Assembly: GCF_017315725.1 (NCBI RefSeq) | Contig: NZ_JAFLRG010000002.1 | Location: 496,001 to 560,000 of the forward strand | Source of the DNA: Trinickia acidisoli | GTDB taxonomy: Bacteria; Pseudomonadota; Gammaproteobacteria; Burkholderiales; Burkholderiaceae | Length of the DNA stretch: 64,000 nt | Direction of reading: 5' to 3' | In this document: positions 34,062-42,859 of the stretch, one piece after another | Layout: each line of letters starts with the position of its first letter | Position numbering within the stretch: the stretch's first letter is position 1 | Program-made: the position numbers and the translations under genes | Notes under the pieces: model-generated | What the model saw: the letters and a program-made list of their open reading frames with translations, nothing else | Databases searched by the model: none | Told to the model about the DNA's origin: nothing

Positions 34062-34713
34062 TCTGATACCCCATGCCGCGCGCCGTGCGAATTTCGACCG
34101 AACTGCCCTGCAGCTTCTTGCGCACACGCGTGACGTATTGTTCGACGGCGTTGATGGTCGGTTCGTTGCCCAAGCTGAAGAGTTGATTGAGCAGATCTTC
34201 CTTCGAAAAAATGCGCTGCGGGCGGCTCGCTAGGATTTCGAGCAACGCAAATTCCTGGCGCGACAGCGAGAGCGGCTTGCCGTCGAGTTCGGCGAGCCGG
34301 CTGCTGCGGTCGATCGCGAGGCCGCCGATTCGAACGAGATGATTGGCATGGCCGCTATTGCGGCGCAGCAGCGTTTGCACGCGCGCTTCGAGTTCGCGAT
34401 AGTCGAACGGCTTGACGAGGTAGTCGTCGGCGCCGAGGCCGAGGCCGCTTACGCGGTCGTCGATCGCCGAGCGTGCCGTCAACAGCAGCACCGGCGTGGC
34501 ACAGCCCGCCGCGCGCAGATTGCGCAGGATCGCGAAGCCGTCCATGCCGGGCAGCATGACGTCGAGCACGACCAAATCGAAACGCTCGACGCGCAGCAGG
34601 CTATTGGCCGTCGCGCCGTCCGTTTCAAGATCCACCGCATGCCCGAGCCGCGTCAGGCGGCTGCGTATTGCCGCGCCGATTTCCGCGTCGTCCTCTACCA
34701 CCAAAATGCGCAT
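34048..34713 (-). CDS. OmpR-family response regulator (TctD/QseB-like)
   Basis: A 221-residue regulator with a receiver domain (acidic pair in VVEDDAEIG, phospho-acceptor Asp51 in VLDVMLPGMDGF, LVKPF loop) and a winged-helix output domain ending in VEQYVTRVRKKL and RTARGMGYQIATL. It is divergent from an orphan NitT/TauT-type binding protein gene, and the intergenic gap carries two TCTCAG direct repeats spaced 11 bp, the spacing OmpR-type dimers use. The binding protein and the MFS gene behind it are the likely targets. Confidence 0.9.
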   Translation of the reverse strand: MRILVVEDDAEIGAAIRSRLTRLGHAVDLETDGATANSLLRVERFDLVVLDVMLPGMDGFAILRNLRAAGCATPVLLLTARSAIDDRVSGLGLGADDYLVKPFDYRELEARVQTLLRRNSGHANHLVRIGGLAIDRSSRLAELDGKPLSLSRQEFALLEILASRPQRIFSKEDLLNQLFSLGNEPTINAVEQYVTRVRKKLQGSSVEIRTARGMGYQIATL

Positions 34714-34771
34714 GATGCCGTTCCTGCCGATCTGTTGCTCGATATGAATGCGGGTTTTCCCGAGGCGCCGC

Positions 34772-34788
34772 TCTCAGCATTTTCTCAG
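34772..34788. promoter_or_regulatory. Direct repeat, candidate response-regulator site
   Basis: TCTCAG at 34772-34777 and again at 34783-34788, 11 bp apart with a TTTT-containing spacer, lies in the divergent gap between the response regulator (start 34713) and the binding-protein gene (start 34856). Head-to-tail hexamers with 11-bp phasing are what OmpR/PhoB-family regulators bind. Confidence 0.4.
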
Positions 34789-34855
34789 ACTCGCTCGATA
34801 ACCTTGCAAGGCATGAAGATGCGGTGGCTGCGCGAATATTAGAGGAGACGACACG

Positions 34856-35905
34856 ATGCGGCAGAAAGCGGGCGAAAGGCGCGATGGCGTCATGCCGTCA
34901 TGGCGGCGCCGCGCGTTCATGGCGGCTGGCCTCGGCGCGGCGCTCGCACCGGCCTTCGTGCTGTCCAAGCCGCGCACCGTGCGGATCTCGAAGGGCTATG
35001 GCTTGTTGTATTTGCCGCTGCTCGTGATGGAGAAAGAGCGCTTGTTCGAGAAGCATGCCGCTCGGTTGGGGGCGCGCGACGCGAGCGTCGAATGGGTGCT
35101 GCTCGACGGCGGCAACTCGGTCGACGACGCGATGATGGCCGGCACGCTCGACTTCGCCGCCGCCGGCGCGCCGGGGTTCATCGAATTGTGGGCGCGCTCG
35201 CGTGGGATTCCCAACGTCGAAGTGATCGGCATCGGGGGCCTGTCGACGACGTCGCTCTCGCTCAATGCGAACCAGCCGCGGATCGCATCCCTCGGCGATT
35301 TCACGCCGTCGGATCGGATCGCGGTGCCGGGCATTCGCACGTCGCTGTCCGCCGTGGTCTTGCAGATGCTTGCGAGCAAACTGCTCGGGCCGCAGCACTT
35401 TGCGCGACTGGACTCGATCACCGTCAGTCTGCCGCACCCGCAGGCGATGCAAGCGTTGATTCGTCGCGAGAACGGTATCACCGCGCATTTCGGATCGCCG
35501 CCGTTTTCGACGCTCGAATTAAGCCAACCGGGCATTCATCGCGTCGTCGATTCGATCGACGTGCTCGGGCCGTTGACGCTCGACGTCGTGTTCGCACCGA
35601 AACGGCTCGTCGATGCCGAGCCGGCGCTGGTACGTGCTTTTCTCGGCGCGCTCGACGAGGCGAACCGCTTGATCGCGCAGGACCGGCAAGCCGCGGCGGC
35701 GATTTACGTCGACGCGTCGAATTTTGCGGTGTCGCGCGACGCGGTGACGCAGATGCTTGCTTCGCCGCAGACGCGCTTCTCGGTATGGCCCGGTCAATTG
35801 ATGGACTTCGTCGACTTTCTGTACAGAGTCGGCACGATCAAAGCGAAGCCGCGCACGTGGGACGAGATGTTCGTGCCGATGCTCGGTGACTTCCACGCGT
35901 CGTGA
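34856..35905 (+). CDS. NitT/TauT-type ABC substrate-binding protein, orphan
   Basis: A 349-residue binding protein of the nitrate/sulfonate/taurine group. The N-terminal region has a twin-arginine-like WRRRAFMAAGLGAALAPAFV signal, and the mature protein starts near VRISKGYGLLYLPLLVMEK. 'DDAMMAGTLDFAAAGAPGFI' and 'DVVFAPKRLVDAEPALVRAF' are family patterns. No ATPase or permease gene is adjacent; an MFS carrier follows 46 bases downstream. It is divergent from a TctDE-like system, so it may deliver its ligand to a distant ABC transporter, or serve as an extracytoplasmic ligand carrier for sensing. Confidence 0.82.
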   Translation: MRQKAGERRDGVMPSWRRRAFMAAGLGAALAPAFVLSKPRTVRISKGYGLLYLPLLVMEKERLFEKHAARLGARDASVEWVLLDGGNSVDDAMMAGTLDFAAAGAPGFIELWARSRGIPNVEVIGIGGLSTTSLSLNANQPRIASLGDFTPSDRIAVPGIRTSLSAVVLQMLASKLLGPQHFARLDSITVSLPHPQAMQALIRRENGITAHFGSPPFSTLELSQPGIHRVVDSIDVLGPLTLDVVFAPKRLVDAEPALVRAFLGALDEANRLIAQDRQAAAAIYVDASNFAVSRDAVTQMLASPQTRFSVWPGQLMDFVDFLYRVGTIKAKPRTWDEMFVPMLGDFHAS

Positions 35906-35951
35906 TGTGCACGGCACCCCTTCAACGCCACACAATCCTTAGGAGTACTGA

Positions 35952-37262
35952 GTGAACGCAGCCCCTGCCCCAGACCATCAATCCGCACAGGAGCGCCGTG
36001 TCATGTCGAAGATGGCGCGCCGTTTGCTGCCGATCCTCGTCGTGATGTTCCTGATCTCCTTCATCGACCGGCAGAACGTCGGCTTCGCGAAGCTGCAGAT
36101 GGTGCACAGCCTTCATATGACCGAGGGTCAGTTCGGCCTCGCGTCTTCGCTGTTCTTCATCGGCTATCTGCTGTTCGAAGTGCCGAGCACGCTCGCGCTG
36201 CATCGCTTCGGCGCACGCTTGTGGCTCGCGCGCATCATGCTCACCTGGGGCGTCATTACGGTGCTGATGGGCTTCACGACTTCGATGCAAACGTTTTGCG
36301 GCTTGCGCTTTGCGCTCGGCGTCGCGGAGGCCGGCTTCTATCCCGGCGTGATCTACTACCTGACGCTGTGGTTTCCGCAAAGCTATCGCGCTCGCGTGCT
36401 GGGCATCTTTACGCTTGGCAGCGCGCTTGCGAACATGCTCGGGTCGCTCGTGGGCGGATGGCTGCTCAGCTTGAACGGCGCGTGGGGGCTTGCGGGCTGG
36501 CAGTGGGTATTCATTGCGACCGGCGTGCCCGCCGTATTGGTGGCCGTGACGGTATTCAAGCTGCTGCCCGCGTCATACCGCGAAGCGCGCTTTCTGAGCG
36601 AGCAGGAAAAGCAGGTGGTTGCGGCCGCACTCGAGCGCGAAAAGCCCGAGCATGCGGAGCACGCTCAGCCGTGGAAGGCGCTGCTCGATCCTCGCGTGAT
36701 GTTGTTTGCCGCGACGTATATGCTGATGTCGACGTCGCTCTACGGCGTGACCTATTGGCTGCCGACGCTCGTCAAGTCCTTCGGCGTGTCGAGCAGAATG
36801 AACGGCGTATTGAGCATGCTGCCGTGGGCGCTGTCGGTGTTGCTCCTCATGTATCTGCCCGCGAAACTACGTCGTGCGAACAGCATTTTGCGAGCGATCG
36901 CGATCGTAGCTGCAATCGGGGCGCTCGGCTTCCTGTTGAGCCTCGTGCTGCCGTCGACGCCGTTGCGCTTCGTCGCGCTCGTGATCGGCGGCGCGTGCAT
37001 TCCGCTGCTGTATCCGTGCTTCTGGTCGATGCCGCCGCGCTACTTCACCGGCGCGCGAGCGGCGGCGAGCGTGGCGGCCATCAATTCGATCGGCAACCTG
37101 GGCGGTTTCTTCGGACAGAACCTGATGCCGTTCGCGGGCAAGGTGACCGGCACGGCATTCGGGCCGATGATCGTCCCGATCGTATGCCTTGCGGTGCTGG
37201 GATTGGGCGCAAGCGTCGCCTGGGTTCGTTCGGATCGTATGGCCGCGGCTGTGCCGGCTTGA
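35952..37262 (+). CDS. MFS transporter (ACS family, tartrate/phthalate-type)
   Basis: A 436-residue carrier with twelve predicted helices. 'LIVVMFLISFIDRQNVGFAK'-like first helix, the RFGARLWLARIMLTWG loop and 'FALGVAEAGFYPGVIYYLTL' followed by WFPQSYRAR are typical of the anion:cation symporter family that takes up tartrate, phthalate, glucarate or hydroxyphenylacetate. The start is GTG 35952 with an AGGAG directly before it. It lies 46 bases after the orphan binding protein. A tartrate/D-malate dehydrogenase-type gene occurs 4 kb further on. Confidence 0.88.
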   Translation: MNAAPAPDHQSAQERRVMSKMARRLLPILVVMFLISFIDRQNVGFAKLQMVHSLHMTEGQFGLASSLFFIGYLLFEVPSTLALHRFGARLWLARIMLTWGVITVLMGFTTSMQTFCGLRFALGVAEAGFYPGVIYYLTLWFPQSYRARVLGIFTLGSALANMLGSLVGGWLLSLNGAWGLAGWQWVFIATGVPAVLVAVTVFKLLPASYREARFLSEQEKQVVAAALEREKPEHAEHAQPWKALLDPRVMLFAATYMLMSTSLYGVTYWLPTLVKSFGVSSRMNGVLSMLPWALSVLLLMYLPAKLRRANSILRAIAIVAAIGALGFLLSLVLPSTPLRFVALVIGGACIPLLYPCFWSMPPRYFTGARAAASVAAINSIGNLGGFFGQNLMPFAGKVTGTAFGPMIVPIVCLAVLGLGASVAWVRSDRMAAAVPA

Positions 37263-37380
37263 CGATCCTCGTCGGATAGATATTTTTTTCGACCTAATGT
37301 CGTAGGAAAAATATATTGGACGTCTTACTGATATTCTCGCAGTATTCGCACATCTACAACTGCAATACCTGAGGATGCAG
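37263..37380. promoter_or_regulatory. ilvD upstream region with AT-rich hairpin
   Basis: An imperfect inverted repeat ATATTTTTTTCGAC-CTAAT-GTCG-(TAGG)-AAAAATAT spans about 37280-37315, just after the MFS stop. It could end the MFS transcript in either direction, and the AT-rich stretch after it probably holds the ilvD promoter. Confidence 0.35.
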
Positions 37381-39240
37381 ATGCCCAACTATCGATCACG
37401 CACTTCCACTCATGGCCGCAACATGGCCGGCGCCCGTGCCTTGTGGCGCGCAACCGGCATGAAGGACGACGATTTCGGCAAGCCGATCATCGCCGTGGTG
37501 AACTCGTTCACTCAGTTCGTACCGGGCCATGTGCATCTACGTGATTTGGGCGCGCTGGTTGCGAAGGAGATCGAAGCGGCCGGCGGCGTGGCCAAGGAAT
37601 TCAACACGATCGCCGTGGACGACGGCATCGCCATGGGTCACGGCGGCATGCTGTATTCGCTGCCGTCGCGCGAATTGATCGCGGATTCGGTCGAATACAT
37701 GGTCAACGCGCATTGTGCCGATGCGATGGTCTGCATCTCCAATTGCGACAAGATCACCCCGGGCATGCTGATGGCCGCCATGCGCCTGAACATTCCCGTC
37801 GTGTTCGTCTCCGGCGGCCCGATGGAAGCGGGCAAGGTCAAGTCGCCGACGGACGGCCAAGTGATCGCCAAGATCGACCTCATCGACGCGATGATCAAAG
37901 CCGCCGATCCCAAGGTCAGCGATGCCGAAGTGGCCGAGATCGAGCGCAGTGCCTGCCCGACGTGCGGTTCGTGTTCGGGCATGTTCACCGCGAATTCGAT
38001 GAATTGCTTGACCGAAGCAATCGGCCTCGCGCTTCCGGGCAACGGCACGATCGTCGCCACCCATGCATGGCGCAAGGGCTTGTTCGAGCAGGCCGGCCGG
38101 CTGATCGTCGATCTATGCCGCCGCTACTATCAGGAGGAAGACACGTCGGTGCTGCCGCGCAACATCGCCACCAAGCGCGCATTCGAAAACGCGGTTGCGC
38201 TCGACGTTGCTATGGGCGGCTCGACCAACACCGTGCTGCACTTGCTCGCTGCCGCGCAGGAAGCCGGCGCCGACTTCACGATGTCCGACATCGATCGTAT
38301 TTCTCGCAAGGTGCCGTGCTTGTGCAAAGTTGCGCCCGCAACCGATAAATTCCATATCGAAGACGTCCATCGCGCCGGCGGCATCCTCGGTATTCTCGGC
38401 GAGTTGGCTCGCGCCGACTTGATCGACTTGTCGTGTGGCAACGTGCATAGCGGCACGCTCGGCAATGCCCTGGCCAAGTGGGACGTCATGGGCGGTGATG
38501 AACAAGCGCAGAAATTCTTCCGCGCGGCGCCGGGCGGTATTCCCACCACGGTCGCATTTAGCCAGGAAGTCACGTTCACGTCGCTCGACACCGATCGCAA
38601 GGCCGGTTGTATTCGCAGCAAAGAGCACGCTTATTCGAAGGATGGCGGTCTCGCGGTGCTGTACGGCAATCTGGCCGAGAAGGGCTGTATCGTGAAGACG
38701 GCCGGTGTCGACGAATCGCAGTGGGTCTTCTCGGGGCGCGCACGCGTGTTCGAGAGCCAGGACGACGCCGTCGAAGCAATCTTGGGCGATAAGGTCGTGC
38801 CGGGCGATGTGGTCGTGATTCGTTACGAAGGGCCCAAGGGCGGCCCCGGCATGCAGGAAATGCTTTACCCCACGTCGTATCTGAAATCGAAAGGGTTGGG
38901 CAAGACGTGCGCGTTGTTTACCGACGGCCGGTTCTCGGGCGGATCATCGGGGCTCGTGATCGGGCATGCATCGCCCGAGGCGGCGGAAGGCGGCACGATC
39001 GGCCTCGTGGAAGACGGCGATGTCATCGAGATCGACATTCCTCAGCGCAAGATGCACTTGGTGGTGACGGACGAGGAGTTGGCTCGCCGTCGCACGGCGA
39101 TGGATGCGCGCGGCGATAAGGCGTGGCAGCCGGCGAATCGCGAACGCGTCGTGTCGCAAGCGTTGCAGGCGTATGCCGCGCTGGCCACTTCGGCCGACCG
39201 CGGCGCCGTGCGTGATATCTCGCAGCTCAAACGCAAGTGA
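37381..39240 (+). CDS. ilvD: Dihydroxy-acid dehydratase
   Basis: A 619-residue enzyme of the E. coli-type long DHAD class. MPNYRSRTSTHGRNMAGARA is the canonical N terminus, so the second ATG (37381), with GAGGA in front, is preferred over 37375. Cluster ligands are seen as Cys122 (ISNCDKITPG) and Cys195 (ACPTCGSCSG). The C-terminal 'TDGRFSGGSSGLVIGHASPE' is conserved. It dehydrates 2,3-dihydroxy-isovalerate and -methylvalerate in Val, Ile and Leu synthesis, in the cytoplasm. It is monocistronic: a strong terminator follows. Homology to sugar-acid dehydratases exists, but the sequence is that of IlvD proper. Confidence 0.92.
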   Translation: MPNYRSRTSTHGRNMAGARALWRATGMKDDDFGKPIIAVVNSFTQFVPGHVHLRDLGALVAKEIEAAGGVAKEFNTIAVDDGIAMGHGGMLYSLPSRELIADSVEYMVNAHCADAMVCISNCDKITPGMLMAAMRLNIPVVFVSGGPMEAGKVKSPTDGQVIAKIDLIDAMIKAADPKVSDAEVAEIERSACPTCGSCSGMFTANSMNCLTEAIGLALPGNGTIVATHAWRKGLFEQAGRLIVDLCRRYYQEEDTSVLPRNIATKRAFENAVALDVAMGGSTNTVLHLLAAAQEAGADFTMSDIDRISRKVPCLCKVAPATDKFHIEDVHRAGGILGILGELARADLIDLSCGNVHSGTLGNALAKWDVMGGDEQAQKFFRAAPGGIPTTVAFSQEVTFTSLDTDRKAGCIRSKEHAYSKDGGLAVLYGNLAEKGCIVKTAGVDESQWVFSGRARVFESQDDAVEAILGDKVVPGDVVVIRYEGPKGGPGMQEMLYPTSYLKSKGLGKTCALFTDGRFSGGSSGLVIGHASPEAAEGGTIGLVEDGDVIEIDIPQRKMHLVVTDEELARRRTAMDARGDKAWQPANRERVVSQALQAYAALATSADRGAVRDISQLKRK

Positions 39241-39290
39241 TTGCCGCGCATTGAGTTTGTTCTTGTCCTTGCCTTAGCTTGAAAACAAGA

Positions 39291-39316
39291 AACCGCCGGT
39301 ACGTGTCGGCGGTTTT
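39291..39316 (+). terminator. Rho-independent terminator after ilvD
   Basis: An 8-bp stem AACCGCCG (39291-39298) / CGGCGGTT (39307-39314) with an 8-base loop is followed by a short T run (39313-39316). It begins 50 bases after the ilvD stop. Confidence 0.7.
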
Positions 39317-39319
39317 GCT

Positions 39320-39559
39320 AGCAAGGCGAAGAGGTTGGCCCGCATCTGCTGCATCGCGAACGCGGGCGGTATCGACGTCGAGCGCGTCGAGGAAGTGCTC
39401 GTGCGCGGCGTCGAAGCAGGCGTTGTTTTCGTTCCAGGCAGTGCGTTCTTCACAGATGAACCGCAGCGCAATACGTTGCGTCTTTCCTATTCGACGGTTA
39501 CGCCCGAGACGGCCGATGAAGCGGCGCGGCGGTTGGCCGTCGCGCTGAACGCCCGCTAA
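39320..39559 (+). pseudogene. C-terminal remnant of a PLP-dependent aminotransferase
   Basis: An open frame of about 74 residues reads 'GGIDVERVEEVLVRGVEAGV' and then VFVPGSAFFTDEPQRNTLRL. That is the last segment of class I/II aminotransferases of the LysN/2-aminoadipate or MocR-like group, where '..GVAFVPGxxFyxd...NxxRLsfs' is typical. The start, PLP lysine and main domain are missing, and a terminator sits directly before it, so it is a leftover of a lost gene. It runs up to the end of the gabD-type gene on the other strand (overlap of 4 bases). Confidence 0.6.
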
Positions 39560-41028
39560 CCCAAATTCCCCTGGCACAAATACTTGATCGACAGATAATC
39601 GTCGAGGCCATACTTCGACCCCTCTCTGCCGTACCCCGATTCCTTGACTCCGCCGAACGGCGCGGCTTCGCTGGAAATCGCCCCTTCATTGATCCCCACG
39701 AGCCCAGCCTCGAGCGCACGTGAAACGCGCTCGATCCGCTTCATATCGTTGCTGTAGAAGTACGAAGCCAGCCCATACGGCGTGGCGTTCGCCGCTTCGA
39801 TCGCCTCGCGTTCGTCTTCGAAACGAAACAGCGGCACGACGGGGCCGAACGTTTCTTCATCGCATAGCAGCATGCTCGCGTTCGCATCGGCGAGGACCGT
39901 AGGTGCATAGAAGTTGGGACCGAGTTCGGCAAGGCGCCGGCCGCCCGTCACGACACGGGCGCCGTGCGTCAGCGCATCGTCGACATGTCGAGCGATCTTA
40001 TCGACGGCGCGTGCATTGATCATCGGCCCGATCTGCGTCGAGGTATCGCTGGCGGGGCCGACCTTCATCGATTCCACACGCTGCGCCAACAACGCGCAAA
40101 AGCGTTCATACACCCCAGCTTGCACATAAACGCGATTCGGACAAACGCACGTCTGGCCGCCGTTGCGAAACTTCGAAACGATCAAGCCCCCCACCGCGGC
40201 ATCCAGATCGGCATCGTCGAATACGATGAACGGTGCATTGCCGCCCAATTCGAGCGAAAGTTTCTTGAGCGTGCCGGCCGATTCGCGCGCCAAGTGTTTG
40301 CCTACGGCCGTCGATCCCGTGAACGTGATCTTGCGCACGCGCGCGTCTTGCAGCCAATCGGCGACGGCATCCACGCCACGCGCGCGCGATGCGGTAATGA
40401 GGTTCAGCACGCCTGCCGGTACGCCCGCTTCCTGCGCGAGCAGCACGAGCGCCGACGCGGTCAGTGGCGTATCCTCGGCAGGTTTACCGATGACGGTACA
40501 GCCCGCTGCCAATGCAGGCGCGATCTTGCGCGCGATCATCGCGAGCGGAAAATTCCACGGCGTAATGGCAGCGACGATGCCGATCGGTTCTTTGATCGCA
40601 CTCATTCGTTTGCCGCGTTGCTGCTGAGGAATCAGATCGCCATAGATACGCGTCGCTTCCTCCGCGAACCATGCGACGTACGAGGCACCATAGGCGACCT
40701 CGCCACGCCCCTCGGCCAGCGGCTTACCTTGCTCGTGCGAGATCAACGCACCGAGCGCATCTTGATTCGCGACGATGAGCGCATGCCAGCGTCGCAAAAT
40801 TTCGGCGCGTTCTTTCGGCAGTGTTTCGCGCCAGGCGGGCAGGGCGGCTGCCGCGGCATCGGTTGCCGCGCGCGCGTCGGCAACGGAGCTATCCGCCACC
40901 TCGGCAATGAGCGTGCCGTCCGCGGGATCGGTAACGGCGAATCGCGCGCCGTCGGCGGCCGGCACCCATCGTCCGCCGATGAAGTTCTCCGTGCGGATCA
41001 ACGCTTCGGGCGTAAACGTACGCGTCAT
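39556..41028 (-). CDS. gabD: NAD(P)-dependent succinate-semialdehyde dehydrogenase
   Basis: A 490-residue aldehyde dehydrogenase with general-base Glu in LELGGNAPFIVFDDADLD and nucleophile Cys in NGGQTCVCPNRVYVQ. The paired Cys-x-Cys is typical of bacterial GabD. ATG 41028 follows AAGAGGAGC. It oxidises succinate semialdehyde, the end of GABA and putrescine breakdown, to succinate. On the same strand upstream lie a tartrate/D-malate dehydrogenase-type enzyme and, further on, an omega-aminotransferase and an Lrp regulator, so this may be a polyamine/GABA catabolic neighbourhood. Confidence 0.88.
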   Translation of the reverse strand: MTRTFTPEALIRTENFIGGRWVPAADGARFAVTDPADGTLIAEVADSSVADARAATDAAAAALPAWRETLPKERAEILRRWHALIVANQDALGALISHEQGKPLAEGRGEVAYGASYVAWFAEEATRIYGDLIPQQQRGKRMSAIKEPIGIVAAITPWNFPLAMIARKIAPALAAGCTVIGKPAEDTPLTASALVLLAQEAGVPAGVLNLITASRARGVDAVADWLQDARVRKITFTGSTAVGKHLARESAGTLKKLSLELGGNAPFIVFDDADLDAAVGGLIVSKFRNGGQTCVCPNRVYVQAGVYERFCALLAQRVESMKVGPASDTSTQIGPMINARAVDKIARHVDDALTHGARVVTGGRRLAELGPNFYAPTVLADANASMLLCDEETFGPVVPLFRFEDEREAIEAANATPYGLASYFYSNDMKRIERVSRALEAGLVGINEGAISSEAAPFGGVKESGYGREGSKYGLDDYLSIKYLCQGNLG

Positions 41029-41111
41029 GTTCGATGCTCCTCTTGTTCGTGTCAGTACGTCGGTACTCGCGCTGCCGGCAACCCAGGCCGACGGCGCTGG
41101 CTAAGCGTTGG

Positions 41112-42209
41112 CTAAGCGTTGGCGGAGCCGGTCACACGGGCCGCGATGGCCGCGCCCACTTCGTCGGTCTTGGCGGTGCCGCCGAGATCGCCCGTGCGCG
41201 GGCCTTCCTTCAGCGTCGCTTCGATCGCGGCGAGAATCGCGTCGTGCGCTTCGCGCTCCTTGCCTTGGTGGTGCCCAAGGAAGTCGAGCATCATCGCGGC
41301 CGACCAAATCATGGCGATCGGATTGGCGATGCGCTTGCCGGCGATGTCGGGCGCGGAGCCGTGCACGGGTTCGAACAGCGACGGAAACGCGCGATCGGGG
41401 TTGAGGTTGGACGACGGTGCGAGGCCGATCGTGCCGGTGCAAGCGGGGCCGAGATCGGACAGGATGTCGCCGAACAGGTTCGTCGCAACCACGACGTCGA
41501 AGCGATCGGGATTGAGCACGAAGCGCGCGCAGAGAATGTCGATGTGCTGCTTGTCCCACGTTACCTCGGGATAGTCGGCCGCGACTTCGGCCGCACGTTC
41601 GTCCCACCAGGGCATGCTGATCGCGATGCCGTTGCTCTTCGTGGCCACGGTCAACTTTTTCTTGGCGCGCCGCTGCGCGAGATCGAACGCGAACTTCAAT
41701 ACGCGTTCGCTGCCTTTCCGCGTGAAGATCGATTCCTGCACGACGAACTCGCGATCGGTGCCGGCGAACATCACGCCGCCCACCGACGAGTATTCGCCTT
41801 CGGTGTTCTCGCGCACGATCCAAAAATCGATGTCGCCGGCCTCGCGCCCCGCGAGCGGCGAGGGCACGCCCTCGAACAATCGCGCGGGTCGCAAATTGAT
41901 GTATTGATCGAATTCGCGCCGAAACTTGAGTAGCGAACCCCACAGCGAAATATGGTCGGGCACCTTCGCGGGCCATCCCACCGCGCCGAACAAGATGGCA
42001 TCGCAGCGTGTGAGTTGCGCTTTCCAGTCGTCGGGCATCATCTGGCCGTGCTGCTCGTAGTAATCGCAACTCGCCCAGTCGATATGCTCGTATTCGAGCG
42101 AAATGCCGAAGCGCTTGCTTGCCGCATCGAGCACGCGCAAACCTTCGGGCATGACCTCGGTGCCGATGCCGTCGCCGGGAATCACGGCGATTCGATATGT
42201 GCCAGCCAT
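41112..42209 (-). CDS. Tartrate dehydrogenase/D-malate decarboxylase-type (TtuC/DmlA family)
   Basis: A 365-residue metal-dependent beta-decarboxylating dehydrogenase, related to isopropylmalate and isocitrate dehydrogenases. 'YRIAVIPGDGIGTEVMPEGL' start, 'DFWIVRENTEGEYSSVGGVM' and 'VVVATNLFGDILSDLGPACT' are the NAD/metal site, and 'PSLFEPVHGSAPDIAGKRIA' the adenine loop. Together they match TtuC/DmlA, which oxidises tartrate and D-malate. ATG 42209 is the family start; upstream residues in the frame are unrelated. The MFS tartrate-type carrier at 35952 could supply substrate. It is 83 bases from the gabD gene, perhaps one transcript. Confidence 0.88.
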   Translation of the reverse strand: MAGTYRIAVIPGDGIGTEVMPEGLRVLDAASKRFGISLEYEHIDWASCDYYEQHGQMMPDDWKAQLTRCDAILFGAVGWPAKVPDHISLWGSLLKFRREFDQYINLRPARLFEGVPSPLAGREAGDIDFWIVRENTEGEYSSVGGVMFAGTDREFVVQESIFTRKGSERVLKFAFDLAQRRAKKKLTVATKSNGIAISMPWWDERAAEVAADYPEVTWDKQHIDILCARFVLNPDRFDVVVATNLFGDILSDLGPACTGTIGLAPSSNLNPDRAFPSLFEPVHGSAPDIAGKRIANPIAMIWSAAMMLDFLGHHQGKEREAHDAILAAIEATLKEGPRTGDLGGTAKTDEVGAAIAARVTGSANA

Positions 42210-42326
42210 GACGGAATTGTCTCCATGAAGCGAAGTGAGCGGCGCGGGCAATCGACCGCCGGTGCCGCGGTGTTCTCGAAACGCGGCGCGCAACGCCGCG
42301 ACAATTTGCGCGAATGCTTCAATGCT

Positions 42327-42818
42327 TTACGACTGAGGGAAGAGCACTTCGAGCGGGTAATGTGTCTTCACGAAAGGCGATTTGATGATGACGTAACTGA
42401 AATACTTCTCGATGCCGATGTCGCGTTCGAGCAAGCCTTCGATCACGCTTTGATAGTGGCTGACGCTGCGCGTGACGAACTTGAGTAGATAGTCGTAGCC
42501 GCCGCTCGCAAGATGGCATTCGATGATTTCGTCGACATCCTTGATGGCCGCCACGAAGCGAATGAAATCTTCGCGGCGATGATCGGCGAGCGTGACTTCG
42601 GTGAATACGATTTGCACGTCGCCGAGCTTTTCGAGCTGGATTTGCGCGCCGTAGCCGACGATGTAGCCGGCCTTCTCGAGGCGCTTGACGCGAATCAGGC
42701 ACGGGCTCGGCGACAAGCCGACGGCATCGGCGAGTTCGACGTTCGTGATGCGTCCACGCTTCTGAAGTTGCGAAAGGATCCGTAAGTCGATCCGGTCAAG
42801 CTTGCAATCGCCACTCAT
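42327..42818 (-). CDS. Lrp/AsnC-family regulator
   Basis: A 163-residue Lrp-type regulator: helix-turn-helix in KLDRIDLRILSQLQKRGRIT and VGLSPSPCLIRVKRLEKAGY, then a RAM domain with EIIECHLASGGYDYLLKFV. ATG 42818 is preferred; the frame continues to 42866, where it would overlap the neighbouring gene. It follows the class III aminotransferase gene on the same strand (41-base gap), so it may be co-transcribed with it. An inverted repeat in front of the aminotransferase (44374-44392) may be its site. Confidence 0.85.
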   Translation of the reverse strand: MSGDCKLDRIDLRILSQLQKRGRITNVELADAVGLSPSPCLIRVKRLEKAGYIVGYGAQIQLEKLGDVQIVFTEVTLADHRREDFIRFVAAIKDVDEIIECHLASGGYDYLLKFVTRSVSHYQSVIEGLLERDIGIEKYFSYVIIKSPFVKTHYPLEVLFPQS

Positions 42819-42859
42819 CGTACTGTCGCCCGAGTATGACCCAACGGAGAGCGAATACT

